From Promethearchaeati archaeon (lineage in GTDB: Archaea > Asgardarchaeota > Heimdallarchaeia > Heimdallarchaeales > Heimdallarchaeaceae), in contig JABLTJ010000028.1 of NCBI GenBank assembly GCA_013166775.1, positions 1 through 46,671 on the forward strand: 46,671 bases of DNA, given 5' to 3'. Shown piece after piece: positions 16,587 through 26,316 of the stretch. Each line of letters opens with the position of its first letter. The stretch's first letter is position 1. The notes beneath the pieces are model-generated. The model was not told the DNA's origin. It searched no databases and worked only from the letters and a program-made list of their open reading frames with translations. A program made the translations under genes and the position numbers.

Positions 16587-19500
16587 CATTTAACAAAATC
16601 TTTACGATTATTTTCGTACTCGGTATTCTAACATCAAATATACTGACCGTACTTCCATCATCTGAAGAATCAGATGAGAAAATAAATTCTTTCAATCAAT
16701 ATTCAGATTTTCTGAATAATCAAGATTTTCTGCTAAGTAATCAAAAAAGTCACAGTCACAGTAATTATTATGCTGCTAATCATTTAACTGATAACTTGGA
16801 AGAAGATATAGAAAAAACCTCAATCAAATGTACATCTCCGATTATGGAAGATTTAATCATAGAAAGACGACAGAGCTTTATTGATCAAGAACCTAGTATT
16901 AAAAAATCTGTTAGTGATCCAACAAATTATACAGAATTTTATCGGGGAGATAATATTGATATTGCAGGAAAGTTATGGGATGGGGTTACATTCTGGGAAG
17001 GTGAAACTGTTGAAATATATTATAACATCACTCAAGCCCAGTTTTTGTCTGATATAACAGGTTATAGAGCTTCTATTTATCGTATTCAAGATGTTGTAAC
17101 TGATTCATTTGGGAACTTTACTTACAGTATCCCAACTTCAGATCTTTCAATTGATATTACTTCAAAAGTTGGAGATATAACAATTTTCACCTGGTTTAAC
17201 GGAAACTATCCAGAAGGAAGATTTGCGGGGAGTCCTGGAGAAGCTATTGTCACCGTGTATGGACAAGTAAGGTTAGATGTTACGCCAACTGTTGGAAACA
17301 GAGATTCTCCTTATTCATTCTATGTAGAACTTAATTTTGAAAATGGTACAAGAGCACCAACTTCTGGAACCAATTTTAATATTAAAGTAGAATGGACTGA
17401 AGCGGGAGAAACACACGTGGATGATATAAGAACTTTTACTGGATCAAATGATTTTCTCTATACAAATACTGCTCCTTTAGCTATTAGCAATGTAACGTGT
17501 GATACATCTTATGCTTTAGCAAACTTGCCCTTTTTCAATTTCAAAGTGTTCGGAGATTCTACGATGAGTGAGACAGTAGTTACTAACACAACCATTAGAG
17601 AAACATATGACAAGGCAGAAGTCAAGGCTTACTATGATACAGGAACTATTCTTGATGATTCTCGAATTGATGTAGCTTTAGATTCTTTCATCATACTATA
17701 TGCGAATGTATCCAACTCAACACAAGCAATGGGTGCAGGTTATACAGTGACTATCGATTTTTATAATAGCTCAGGTCTATATAATAGCACAGATGTTTTT
17801 ACAAATTCAAGTGGTGAGATAACTACAATTCATTATATAGACCATAACAATTTTCCAACTATTACAGGTTTAGACAATTTTTACATAAGATTTAACCTTA
17901 ATCCAAGCGAATTTCCAATACTAATTCAAGGAGATATTCTGAGAGCAGATCTGACGGTAAATATTGGGTCTGTAGAAGTATCAATAGATGATCCTACTAG
18001 CTTCTACACATCAGGTCTTGATATTGATTTTGGCTTAGTTGTTAAAGATGAGTTTGGCAGAATTCTACCTTATGCTGACTTCTCAATAGCATTTCCTGGT
18101 TATGGAGTTTTTTCTGATACTGCAGGTTCATCAGGAATCTATAACACCTCTAATACTATCCCTATTTACATACTTGCTGAACAAACTGATACAAAAACAA
18201 TCATTGTTGATGCTTTAGCAAAAACAGCAACTTACTATAAATATCTTTTACCTGGTGCAACACAAGGATCTGATCTATTTAATATGTACTACTCTCTAAC
18301 TCTTGAACTTCGTGGGGAGTACGATCCAGACACAATTACTGATGGAGAAGATGTTGATTTCTGGAACAATACTTATTACTCAATCTTTAATCCTGGCTCT
18401 TATAATCTAACTGTAACTGATCAATCTGGGAGGAATCCAATTGGAGCACCATTTAGTATCACTTTTGAAGGAAAAACTATTTCAGGTACAGTTACTTCTT
18501 TAAACAATATTATTTTTCTCTCACTTAGTTTTGATATACTAGGATATGAATCTGATTCAGGTGTGGATCTTTCAGTAGCAGGAATCTATGTTCTTCAAGC
18601 AACAGCGGGTGAGGGTGATTATGCTTCAGGTAACACAATTACACAGAATATAAACATTTATGGGCCAGATAATGATGCACCAACAATAACTTTTGTAGGT
18701 TTATCACCTGATCCTTATGATCCAGGAATTCATGATCCTTATTATAATATCACAGTAACAGTAGCTGCATCTGATGTAGGTTCAGGGATAAGATATGTAG
18801 AAATATATTATAGAATTTTAGAAGAAGATAATTCTACTGTATCTGTAGGTTGGACCCCTGTAAAAATGAACTTTATGGGTGGAGATATTTATGAGTTAGT
18901 AATAAATACAACTCTAAGTGATGCACAATATTATGTTCAATATTATATTATAGCAAAAGATTATGCAGGACATGGTCTTGATGATTTAGGTGCAAAACAG
19001 ACTAATCCCATCTATTATTATGATATTGGTTTTGGATTAGAAGATATGGTATACTCACAATCTCTACCTGATTTCTATCAAGTTGGGGATATAGCTAAAC
19101 CTATAGAAGAAGCTGCTCCTACCATAGTTGATTCGCTTGATCCCCTAAATCCTTATCTCAATATCACTGTGTATGTAAATGATACTCAAATATATAGTGG
19201 AATGGCATCTGTAGCTCTAGACGTTTATGTTTTTGATAATGCTACAGGTTTAGAGGTGGATAATTATCAAGTAGATATGGTAAATAATCCTGGAACTAAT
19301 GAATGGTTTTATCAACTTCAAGGAGTTTACAACAGCGATATTATATGGCGCTATGTTGCACGTGATGGTGCATCACCACTCCCTAATAATTTATTTGGAT
19401 CCCAAATGGTTTATTCTGTCGTTGAGTTCACTCCACCAACGATTAGTAATATATTTTTGGATTATAATGGAACAGTTGTTCTACATGATAGTTTGATAAT

Positions 19501-20251
19501 ATTTAATGCAACAGTGATAGATGCAATCACAGGAGTCGAAAATGTAACTCTAGTGATTCTCTACAATGACGTAGAATATACAATCAATATGACACAGGTA
19601 GGAACGACGTCGACATATACTGCAAGTTTCAATCTGGCAAATATACCACTAGACAGTTATGGTACCTATGCATTACAATATCAAATAATTGCTGAGGATG
19701 TGGTTGGAAATAGTGTTTCAACAACAGTGAATAGCTTATCTGTTCTTTACCAAAATCCACAAGGGAGTCCTGGTGGTTTTACGGGAAGTTGGGGTGCTAT
19801 AATTGGAGCTTCAGCAGGCGGTCTTGTAGCTATTATTGCTGTTTTATTCTTGTGGATCAATCGTCATACAATTCAAACATTTGCAAAGAAACAAACCTTC
19901 AGACGAAGACTCAGAGACTATTTAAGGGAAATAATCGAAGACATAAAGAAAGATGGTTTGGAAGGCAGATATAAAGAAGGAATACTAAAAACATGGAGAG
20001 TTGTTGAGGGAATAGGAAGGGAATTCTACAATTTACCAAGATATAGGAGTCAAACTCCTATGGAATTTTCACGATTACTTGCTCAGAAGGGTAAAATTGA
20101 GCGTGAGCTCCTATATACTCTTCTAGAGTATTTCACAAAAGCACGATATGGATATGAAGAAATCACAGAGAATGATTTCAATTCCGGTGTTCGTGCTCTC
20201 TTAAAAATAGTAGATAAAATCGAAGTAGGTGAAATGCAAATTGAGTCATAG
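16577..20251 (+). CDS. Large surface protein with Ig-like repeats and DUF4129 tail
   Basis: The 1224-residue protein has an N-terminal signal or anchor helix (about 5-25) and an outside region of about 1050 residues of strand-rich Ig-like units, the later ones beginning DNDAPTITFVGL, PLNPYLNITVYV and TPPTISNIFLDY. Many N-x-S/T sites suggest glycosylation. One transmembrane helix (about 1078-1100) leads to a cytosolic DUF4129 domain: DYLREIIEDIKKDG, YRSQTPMEFSRLLA and LLEYFTKARYGYEE. It links the cell surface to the MoxR/DUF58 machinery. ATG 16577 has GAGGTGGAAGA before it. It corresponds to the 7335-8105 gene of cluster 1 with a hugely enlarged ectodomain. Confidence 0.78.
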   Translation: MALTFNKIFTIIFVLGILTSNILTVLPSSEESDEKINSFNQYSDFLNNQDFLLSNQKSHSHSNYYAANHLTDNLEEDIEKTSIKCTSPIMEDLIIERRQSFIDQEPSIKKSVSDPTNYTEFYRGDNIDIAGKLWDGVTFWEGETVEIYYNITQAQFLSDITGYRASIYRIQDVVTDSFGNFTYSIPTSDLSIDITSKVGDITIFTWFNGNYPEGRFAGSPGEAIVTVYGQVRLDVTPTVGNRDSPYSFYVELNFENGTRAPTSGTNFNIKVEWTEAGETHVDDIRTFTGSNDFLYTNTAPLAISNVTCDTSYALANLPFFNFKVFGDSTMSETVVTNTTIRETYDKAEVKAYYDTGTILDDSRIDVALDSFIILYANVSNSTQAMGAGYTVTIDFYNSSGLYNSTDVFTNSSGEITTIHYIDHNNFPTITGLDNFYIRFNLNPSEFPILIQGDILRADLTVNIGSVEVSIDDPTSFYTSGLDIDFGLVVKDEFGRILPYADFSIAFPGYGVFSDTAGSSGIYNTSNTIPIYILAEQTDTKTIIVDALAKTATYYKYLLPGATQGSDLFNMYYSLTLELRGEYDPDTITDGEDVDFWNNTYYSIFNPGSYNLTVTDQSGRNPIGAPFSITFEGKTISGTVTSLNNIIFLSLSFDILGYESDSGVDLSVAGIYVLQATAGEGDYASGNTITQNINIYGPDNDAPTITFVGLSPDPYDPGIHDPYYNITVTVAASDVGSGIRYVEIYYRILEEDNSTVSVGWTPVKMNFMGGDIYELVINTTLSDAQYYVQYYIIAKDYAGHGLDDLGAKQTNPIYYYDIGFGLEDMVYSQSLPDFYQVGDIAKPIEEAAPTIVDSLDPLNPYLNITVYVNDTQIYSGMASVALDVYVFDNATGLEVDNYQVDMVNNPGTNEWFYQLQGVYNSDIIWRYVARDGASPLPNNLFGSQMVYSVVEFTPPTISNIFLDYNGTVVLHDSLIIFNATVIDAITGVENVTLVILYNDVEYTINMTQVGTTSTYTASFNLANIPLDSYGTYALQYQIIAEDVVGNSVSTTVNSLSVLYQNPQGSPGGFTGSWGAIIGASAGGLVAIIAVLFLWINRHTIQTFAKKQTFRRRLRDYLREIIEDIKKDGLEGRYKEGILKTWRVVEGIGREFYNLPRYRSQTPMEFSRLLAQKGKIERELLYTLLEYFTKARYGYEEITENDFNSGVRALLKIVDKIEVGEMQIES

Positions 20252-20696
20252 TGGAATCTTTGGATTCTTAAGAAAAAGAAAACAAGTAAAATCTCTAAAT
20301 CAAATGTTTACTTCAGTAATGGCTGATGTGAGAATCTTTGAACAAAGACAAGACTACAAAGGAGCAGTAATTGCTTCTTTTGGAGGATTAGCTAGCATAG
20401 CAGGTGGATTGCTGGAAATGTCCAGATCTCCTTCTCAAACAGGTAGAGAATTTGGTTTTGCTGTTGCTGGTAGAGCTAACATCTCTAATGAAGTAATGGA
20501 TGAATATCTTACATCATTTGAAATTGCTAGATATACTGACGCTGAAATTACTTATGATGACTATCAAGAAGCAATCCAAAGGCTAGATATCTGTTTCCGT
20601 GGAATAAGAGAACAGGGTGTAGAAGTTATTGAGCCAGCAAAGAAATCAACAAAGAAACCAACAAAGAAGAGAAAAACAATCAAGACGAAGACCTAG
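20241..20696 (+). CDS. Soluble DUF4129-like helical protein
   Basis: The 151-residue protein has no transmembrane helix. Its core repeats the DUF4129 pattern (DYKGAVIASFGGLASI, then SPSQTGREFGFAV, then YLTSFEIARYTDAEITYDD), so it looks like a free cytosolic copy of the tail of its neighbour. The C-terminus is a Lys/Thr-rich stretch encoded by 12-nt repeats. TTG 20241 is preferred because GGTGA sits 8 nt upstream; the GTG at 20229 would use that site itself. It overlaps the previous stop and, by 68 nt in another frame, the following DUF4350 gene. Confidence 0.6.
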   Translation: MSHSGIFGFLRKRKQVKSLNQMFTSVMADVRIFEQRQDYKGAVIASFGGLASIAGGLLEMSRSPSQTGREFGFAVAGRANISNEVMDEYLTSFEIARYTDAEITYDDYQEAIQRLDICFRGIREQGVEVIEPAKKSTKKPTKKRKTIKTKT

Positions 20697-22305
20697 AATA
20701 AAACTATCATTTACGAAATATTCGATAGGGATGTTTATTCTCTTCATGATCATAGTAGTACCTATTTTCCTAGGGATAGTAGGTCTGGGTGGTTATGGTA
20801 CAAAATTCAGTATATATAGTGAAAGTTGGGATGGGCTTTCAAGTTTGCGATTGGCTTTGGAATCAGAAGGCTATACTAATATAACAAATGGAATGTCATC
20901 TCTTGCTGTATTAAATAGAATGACTGAACCAGCTGTAGTAACCATAATAGGTCCTGCTGCAAGCTATGGACAAATTGATACAATATCCGTAGCTACATTC
21001 TTAGCAAGAGGTGGAAGTTTGATTGTTGCTGATGATTATGGTTCAGGTGCCCAAATTTTTCAACCTTTGTTTGATATCCTCAATACTTGGGATGAAGTAT
21101 CACAACTTAGTGGTGGCAGTATTCCCTCTCTGTCTGATCTCTTTTTGGGGAATCAAACTGATTCAGGTAATGTAACTGAAGCAAATCTACTCTTTTCAAT
21201 GATAGGGATGTTGAAAGGGTTTGCTTTTAATGGCTCAATTCTTATGGATGCAGAAAGTTATACAACCAATCCAGCTCAACCATTGTTAAAGAACATGGAA
21301 ACCTCTAATCCTCTAACTGCAGGGATATCTTTAGGATTACAAATGGAATTTGGTACAGTATTAAGCATAGCAGTGAATCATTCAGAGTACGTTGATAGTG
21401 GTCTTACTGAAACAGTAAAAACATATCGAACGGACTGGATGCCATTGCAAGCAGTATCTTTAGAATTATTTGGTCATGAAATACAGGATCAGTTTCTTCC
21501 ATTTCTACCGTTTTATACATCAAAATCTGCTTGGATGGAATCAGATTTTCAATCAGCAAGGAAAGGAATATCTACTCCTGATATTGATGAATGGGGTAAT
21601 GTAATGTTTGCACCAATTATGACCTTACCAATTGGTTTTGGAAAAATAATTATGATTGGTGATCCTGATATCTTTATCAATAAATGGATTGATAAAACCA
21701 CTGAGAACGATAATTTAATTTTTTCAAGAAATCTGTTTGAATACGTAACAGAGAATATGAACGCAACTAATGGACCAAAAAGTGTTCCTATTATATTCGA
21801 TGAAGGGCATTCACATCAAAAATTCTATAGTGCTTCGATTTATTCAATAATATTAATGAAATTAATTACAGAAATGTCAATGTTTCCACTTTATTCACCT
21901 TTTATTCCTCTATTTCTTGCAGTACTTGCTTATCCTCTAATTCCAAAGAAAACTCGATTGTCTCCGATTTTATGGACGAAATATAGAGGGGAAAAAGGTA
22001 AATCAAGATTTGAGAGGGAGATACGAAGAATAGTGGATACGGGAGCGTACAGTGAAGCAGTAGGTTTACTGTATAGAACCTTATTGAGGGGATTAAGAAA
22101 GGTGTCAAAACAATCAATGGCGACACCTGAAGAAATAGTAGACTTTTTCATCACCAGAGATCCAGCTCTGACAACAAAAAATCTACTGCCCGAATTAAGA
22201 AATATTGATGCGTATTTAGCAAGACCACGTATTCTTCCAGAACACGTGTTCATGCGATACATGACGTTCATTAAAAGTTTAATTGACAGATTACCAAGAA
22301 TGTAA
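20629..22305 (+). CDS. DUF4350-family membrane protein with extended cytosolic tail
   Basis: The 558-residue protein begins with an Arg/Gln-rich cytosolic segment, then a transmembrane helix (about 32-55). An outside alpha/beta domain follows with the DUF4350 outline (SWDGLSSLRLALESEG, then FLARGGSLIVADDYGSGA), then a second hydrophobic block (about 405-440). The cytosolic tail (about 455-558) contains YSEAVGLLYRTLLRGL and ATPEEIVDFF, which resembles DUF4129. TTG 20629 is the only early in-frame start and has GGGTG upstream. The deep overlap with the preceding gene implies coupled translation. Paralogue of 8102-9388. Confidence 0.68.
   Translation: MSQQRNQQRNQQRREKQSRRRPRIKLSFTKYSIGMFILFMIIVVPIFLGIVGLGGYGTKFSIYSESWDGLSSLRLALESEGYTNITNGMSSLAVLNRMTEPAVVTIIGPAASYGQIDTISVATFLARGGSLIVADDYGSGAQIFQPLFDILNTWDEVSQLSGGSIPSLSDLFLGNQTDSGNVTEANLLFSMIGMLKGFAFNGSILMDAESYTTNPAQPLLKNMETSNPLTAGISLGLQMEFGTVLSIAVNHSEYVDSGLTETVKTYRTDWMPLQAVSLELFGHEIQDQFLPFLPFYTSKSAWMESDFQSARKGISTPDIDEWGNVMFAPIMTLPIGFGKIIMIGDPDIFINKWIDKTTENDNLIFSRNLFEYVTENMNATNGPKSVPIIFDEGHSHQKFYSASIYSIILMKLITEMSMFPLYSPFIPLFLAVLAYPLIPKKTRLSPILWTKYRGEKGKSRFEREIRRIVDTGAYSEAVGLLYRTLLRGLRKVSKQSMATPEEIVDFFITRDPALTTKNLLPELRNIDAYLARPRILPEHVFMRYMTFIKSLIDRLPRM
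20635..20670 (+). repeat. 12-nt tandem repeat in overlapping frames
   Basis: Three imperfect copies of a 12-nt AAAGAAA-x-CAAC-like unit lie in the overlap of two genes. They encode K-S/P-T-K units at the end of the DUF4129-like protein and Q-Q-R-N units at the start of the DUF4350 protein, so both reading frames give basic tails. Confidence 0.5.
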
Positions 22306-22325
22306 AAAATGGAAAAGTGAAAAAA

Positions 22326-23333
22326 ATGAGTGAAGAAGAAAAAGTTGAACCCAGTCCCAAAGTGAAAACAAAAACAGCTACTGAAGCTGTTGTCACACCA
22401 AAGGATGTCAAAAGAGTATGGGAAGAAATCTATAGCGAGATTAAACGTGTTATAATCGGAAAATTAGATGTTTTAGAAGACATGTTTATTGCTCTTCTTG
22501 CTGGTGGGCACTGCTTACTAGAAGGTGTTCCAGGAATTGCCAAAACTGTAATGGCTAAAACCTTTTCTCAAACACTTGGTTGTGAGTTCAAAAGAGTACA
22601 ATTTACTCCAGATCTTTTGCCTTCAGATGTAGTTGGTACGACCATCTATGATCCTAAAGCAGGAACTTTCAAAATGAGAAAAGGACCAATATTCACTAAC
22701 ATCTTACTAGCAGACGAAATCAACAGAAGTCCTCCAAAGACTCAAGCAGCTTTGCTAGAAGCTATGGCTGAGAAGCAAGTAACAGTAGAAGGAACAACCT
22801 TTAGACTCGAAGATCCATTCCTCGTCATTGCTACACAAAATCCAATCGAACAAGAAGGTACATATCCTCTCCCAGAAGCTCAAGTAGACAGATTTATGTT
22901 TAAGCTTCTAGTAGATTTACCATCGCCTGAAGAAGAAATGGAAATTATAAAACTAAAGCACAAACAAATCAGACAAACTGTTAGAAGAGTAACAACTCCA
23001 ATGACTATTAACAAAATGAAAGAAACAGTTGAAACAAAAATATTCGTTCATGAGGATATCATGGTGTATATTAAAGACATAGTCGTAGCAACCAGAACTG
23101 ATCCCCGCTTGATACTTGGTGGAAGTCCAAGATGCAGTATTGCGCTCTTAAGTGCAGCAAAAGCTGTTGCTTCAATGCGAGGAAGAGATTATGTTATTCC
23201 AGATGATGTTAAGAGAGTCTCAAGAGTTGCCACTGCTCATAGATTACAAATGAAGCCTGAAGCTGAGCTAGAAGGAACAACTGGTACGATTGTGGTTAAT
23301 GAAATCCTTAGAAATCAAGAAGTACCGGTATAA
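22326..23333 (+). CDS. MoxR-family AAA+ ATPase (cluster 2)
   Basis: The 335-residue cytosolic ATPase carries Walker A GVPGIAKT (near 67-74), Walker B LLADE followed by INRSPPKTQAALLEAM, sensor 1 ATQNP and YPLPEAQVDRF. Compared with the cluster 1 MoxR it has about 20 extra charged residues at the N-terminus and a normal EQEGTYPLP segment. ATG 22326 is preferred over GTG 22317, which lies within the GGAAAAGTGA site. It is followed 23 nt later by its DUF58 partner. The expected role is ATP-driven remodelling of the DUF58/DUF4129 membrane assembly. Confidence 0.9.
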   Translation: MSEEEKVEPSPKVKTKTATEAVVTPKDVKRVWEEIYSEIKRVIIGKLDVLEDMFIALLAGGHCLLEGVPGIAKTVMAKTFSQTLGCEFKRVQFTPDLLPSDVVGTTIYDPKAGTFKMRKGPIFTNILLADEINRSPPKTQAALLEAMAEKQVTVEGTTFRLEDPFLVIATQNPIEQEGTYPLPEAQVDRFMFKLLVDLPSPEEEMEIIKLKHKQIRQTVRRVTTPMTINKMKETVETKIFVHEDIMVYIKDIVVATRTDPRLILGGSPRCSIALLSAAKAVASMRGRDYVIPDDVKRVSRVATAHRLQMKPEAELEGTTGTIVVNEILRNQEVPV

Positions 23334-23356
23334 TGAAACTGAATAGGTGAAAAAAT

Positions 23357-24811
23357 TTGTTCACACGCCGTGGTGGTTGGTTAGTCTTTGCTGGAGTGAT
23401 AATGATTAGCGTAGGCTTTGCATTAGCAGGATATCTTTCACTGAATGTTATGTTCGATTCATTTGGTTTTAGTCCATCACCGAATTCGACAGTACCAGGG
23501 GAATCTGAATCCACAGAAGGATTTGGTGTGATGGATTTCTTGCATTTCTATATGGACAGACAAGGGACCTTAATCTGGTTCTTTATAATTGGCGGAGTAA
23601 TGTTAATATTCTCAGTGCTTTTGGGGTTGCCATTTTACAGACTAGGAGCAAATCCTAAATCAATAGAGATTAAGAGAAGAGTTTCAAAGCCTAAAGCCTT
23701 CGCTGGGGACTATATGTATATAGAGGTAACTGCACGAAATAGATCAGTTAACCAGTTACCAACGGTGGAAATATATGATGCTATTCCTGAAGTATTCGAC
23801 TTGGTACTAGGAGAAAACTTCATAGTGGCGCAATTGAATCCGAGACAAACTGTAACTTATGGTTATATTGTCCGCATCCCAATTAGAGGACTGTTTGAAA
23901 TTGGTCCAACAAAAGTAATTATTAGGGATAGAATGGGTTTCTATGCAACAGAAGGGGAAATAAAAACAAAAACAGAAATTTTAGTATACCCAAGCTATGA
24001 AGATGTTAAGAAACTAGAGATGATAGGAAGGAAAAGACAATTAGGAGTATTGTTTGGATTCCACAGGACAAAAATAAAGGGTATGGGTACGGATTTCTGG
24101 GGTATCAGACAGTATCAAACTGGTGATCCTTTCAAATTCATAGATTGGAAAGCATTCTCTAGATCTGGTAAAATGATGGTGCGTGAATATGAATCTGAAG
24201 AAAACATCCGAGTTGTGATTTTACTAGATTCATCAGCAAGTATGGGAGCTGGTCTTCCACGTAATACTAAACTAGAATATGCTATCCGAAGTGCTGTGCT
24301 TCTGATACATCTTGCTTTTGAAAAAAGCGATATAGTTGGTTTGTGTGTTTATGATGATAAAATAAGAAATTGGATAGAGATGACCTCTGTACGATCGCAA
24401 TTGTTCCAATTTCTAGAAGCTCTTGCACATGCAAAACCACAAGGAGAAGCTGATATGGAAGTAGCTATAGACTATGTTCTTCAACGTGTTAAGCGTGCAG
24501 CTTACGTAGTAGTTCTTTCTGATCTTGAATCCAATCCTCAAAAAGTTGTTAATGCTGTTCGAAGAGCTCGTGCAAGAAAACATAATATTACAGTTATATC
24601 CCCATTTGGACCCTGGTTTGAAATCGTTTCACAACAACTTTCACCTGTAGAACAAATGATTGGTCATGCAATGGTTGAGAAACAACTTGGAGAACGACAA
24701 AACATGTTTAAATTACTTCGTCGATACGATTCAACATCGGTTTCTGTAGGACCAGATGATTTCTTGCCCACAATTATGGCTCAATTTAATAGAATGCAAA
24801 GACAAGGGTGA
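23357..24811 (+). CDS. DUF58 (VWA-like) protein with intact MIDAS (cluster 2)
   Basis: The 484-residue protein has two N-terminal transmembrane helices (about 8-32 and 72-97), a strand-rich region and then the DUF58 core GMGTDFWGIRQYQTGDPFKFIDWKAFSRSG. The VWA metal site is intact (D291-S-S293-A-S295, in LLDSSASMG). A 40-residue outside loop rich in Ser and Pro lies between the helices. TTG 23357 was chosen because GGTGA ends 6 nt before it and no ATG is available nearby. It is the usual partner of MoxR and here follows it directly. Paralogue of 10357-11739, which has lost the metal-site serines. Confidence 0.88.
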   Translation: MFTRRGGWLVFAGVIMISVGFALAGYLSLNVMFDSFGFSPSPNSTVPGESESTEGFGVMDFLHFYMDRQGTLIWFFIIGGVMLIFSVLLGLPFYRLGANPKSIEIKRRVSKPKAFAGDYMYIEVTARNRSVNQLPTVEIYDAIPEVFDLVLGENFIVAQLNPRQTVTYGYIVRIPIRGLFEIGPTKVIIRDRMGFYATEGEIKTKTEILVYPSYEDVKKLEMIGRKRQLGVLFGFHRTKIKGMGTDFWGIRQYQTGDPFKFIDWKAFSRSGKMMVREYESEENIRVVILLDSSASMGAGLPRNTKLEYAIRSAVLLIHLAFEKSDIVGLCVYDDKIRNWIEMTSVRSQLFQFLEALAHAKPQGEADMEVAIDYVLQRVKRAAYVVVLSDLESNPQKVVNAVRRARARKHNITVISPFGPWFEIVSQQLSPVEQMIGHAMVEKQLGERQNMFKLLRRYDSTSVSVGPDDFLPTIMAQFNRMQRQG

Positions 24812-24819
24812 TGATGAAT

Positions 24820-26313
24820 ATGGAATCTTTAGCCGATACAAAATTTATTGACCTTGGAATACGAGGTGTTCAACGTCGTATCCGTGGAACAAGATATCAA
24901 TCATTAATAACATATGTAGTGGGGAGACTGGTTGCCTTAGGTATTGTAGCTTGGGTAATCATTCAATTGTATAATCTTATTGATTTTGGAAATATCGAGA
25001 AATTTCCAGAAGGATATCTTTTTGACTCTTTAACATTCGTTTTTGTATTTCTTGAAATCATTGTTATTATATTCTTTTCATTACCTCTGATGCTTCTTCT
25101 ACTTCTTCCCATGAATGATGGTCAATCGGTAATGTTAGGGCTTCGTGCTTTCATATCAGAAGATTTATTTGGTGGAATAAATCCACCTGGAGGAATATCT
25201 CCTTCAGAATTCTTTGGTGGAGGAGCAACAAATCTTTTCGGCCCCTTTGTTAATCTCTTCAATAATGAAACGCTTCAACCATTAAAAGTTGCCAATAGAG
25301 CATCCATTCTCATGTTGGTAATAATTCTTTTTGGGGTATCCATCTTAGCTTTTCTTATACGAGCGGATATGCGTTCTGCAGCTAGTGCATTCATATGTAT
25401 TCAATTTGTTGTATTCTTTGGAAGTGTTCAGTTATTATTGCAAGGAAATTCTTTCTCATTTTCCCCTACAAATAGAATAGGTGATTTGTTCTCAAATCAA
25501 GTTGTTTTAATAGCTCTTGCATCTTATCTATTTCTCGAGGTGGCTTTGCAGATATCCTATATCTCGCAAATTTTGAATCCTGCTCAAAGCAGACAAGAAA
25601 GAGTTTTAAGAGCACTAGATCGCTTGCGAGAATTTAGATTAGGAATAACTGGGGCAGAAGAAGAAACACTACAAACAGTGGAAGACGAGGATGAAGAAAA
25701 GAAAGCCTCTCTCTCAATAGGTGGAGCGGGGAGTAGTATTGCACGAAGATTTGGTTTAGCTGGTATGAGCTACTTCATAGAGAAAGCTTCTGATTCTTTG
25801 TTCGCTAAACCTGGTGGACAAAGAGATAAACTTACATCAAGATTACAGAGATACCATGATGGCTTAGTACATAGCGATGCTCAAGTTGACGACAAGTTGG
25901 TTGGTGCATCAATAGCTGTTAAACCACTAATGACATTAGTTTATGTTTTAGTTTCTGTGATTTTCCGCGTAGGTATAATGCTCGCAGGTTTATACGCTAT
26001 TCTTAATCCTGATATACTACTTTTCGTTTTAAGATATCCACCATCAATTTACAATTCATTGGAAATGCTAGAACCAGAAGGTGTTGTTCTATTATTAATC
26101 CCTATTGTCATTTTCATACTCCTGTTAACCTCTTTGGTAGGATACATCCAAGAGAGATTTTCTTCAAGATTCGAAGAGGAACTAGATCCACTTCTTGAGG
26201 AAATTCAATATGTTGAAGAAGACAGACCTGGAATAATTACAGAAGGTGGACTAACACCTATCACTGAAGAAGATGTATTCTACGAAGAATTAACAGCAGA
26301 ATTCGAAGAATAA
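24820..26313 (+). CDS. Membrane protein closing cluster 2
   Basis: The 497-residue protein has four or more transmembrane helices in the first half, a cytosolic segment of about 100 residues containing an acidic stretch (VEDEDEEKK), then two helices (about 365-440) and an acidic tail. No domain family is recognised. Possible starts are GTG 24808, ATG 24811, ATG 24814 and ATG 24820; the last is chosen because GGTGA (24807-24811) lies 8 nt before it, the usual spacing in this operon. It occupies the same final position as 11736-12569 in cluster 1, and probably belongs to the same complex. Confidence 0.6.
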   Translation: MESLADTKFIDLGIRGVQRRIRGTRYQSLITYVVGRLVALGIVAWVIIQLYNLIDFGNIEKFPEGYLFDSLTFVFVFLEIIVIIFFSLPLMLLLLLPMNDGQSVMLGLRAFISEDLFGGINPPGGISPSEFFGGGATNLFGPFVNLFNNETLQPLKVANRASILMLVIILFGVSILAFLIRADMRSAASAFICIQFVVFFGSVQLLLQGNSFSFSPTNRIGDLFSNQVVLIALASYLFLEVALQISYISQILNPAQSRQERVLRALDRLREFRLGITGAEEETLQTVEDEDEEKKASLSIGGAGSSIARRFGLAGMSYFIEKASDSLFAKPGGQRDKLTSRLQRYHDGLVHSDAQVDDKLVGASIAVKPLMTLVYVLVSVIFRVGIMLAGLYAILNPDILLFVLRYPPSIYNSLEMLEPEGVVLLLIPIVIFILLLTSLVGYIQERFSSRFEEELDPLLEEIQYVEEDRPGIITEGGLTPITEEDVFYEELTAEFEE

Positions 26314-26316
26314 AAC

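Noticed and set aside
16577..16700. Frameshift joining the 1009- and 1224-residue genes into one broken gene
   Set aside because: The second gene has its own ribosome site, ATG and signal helix, so two proteins are more likely than one damaged gene.
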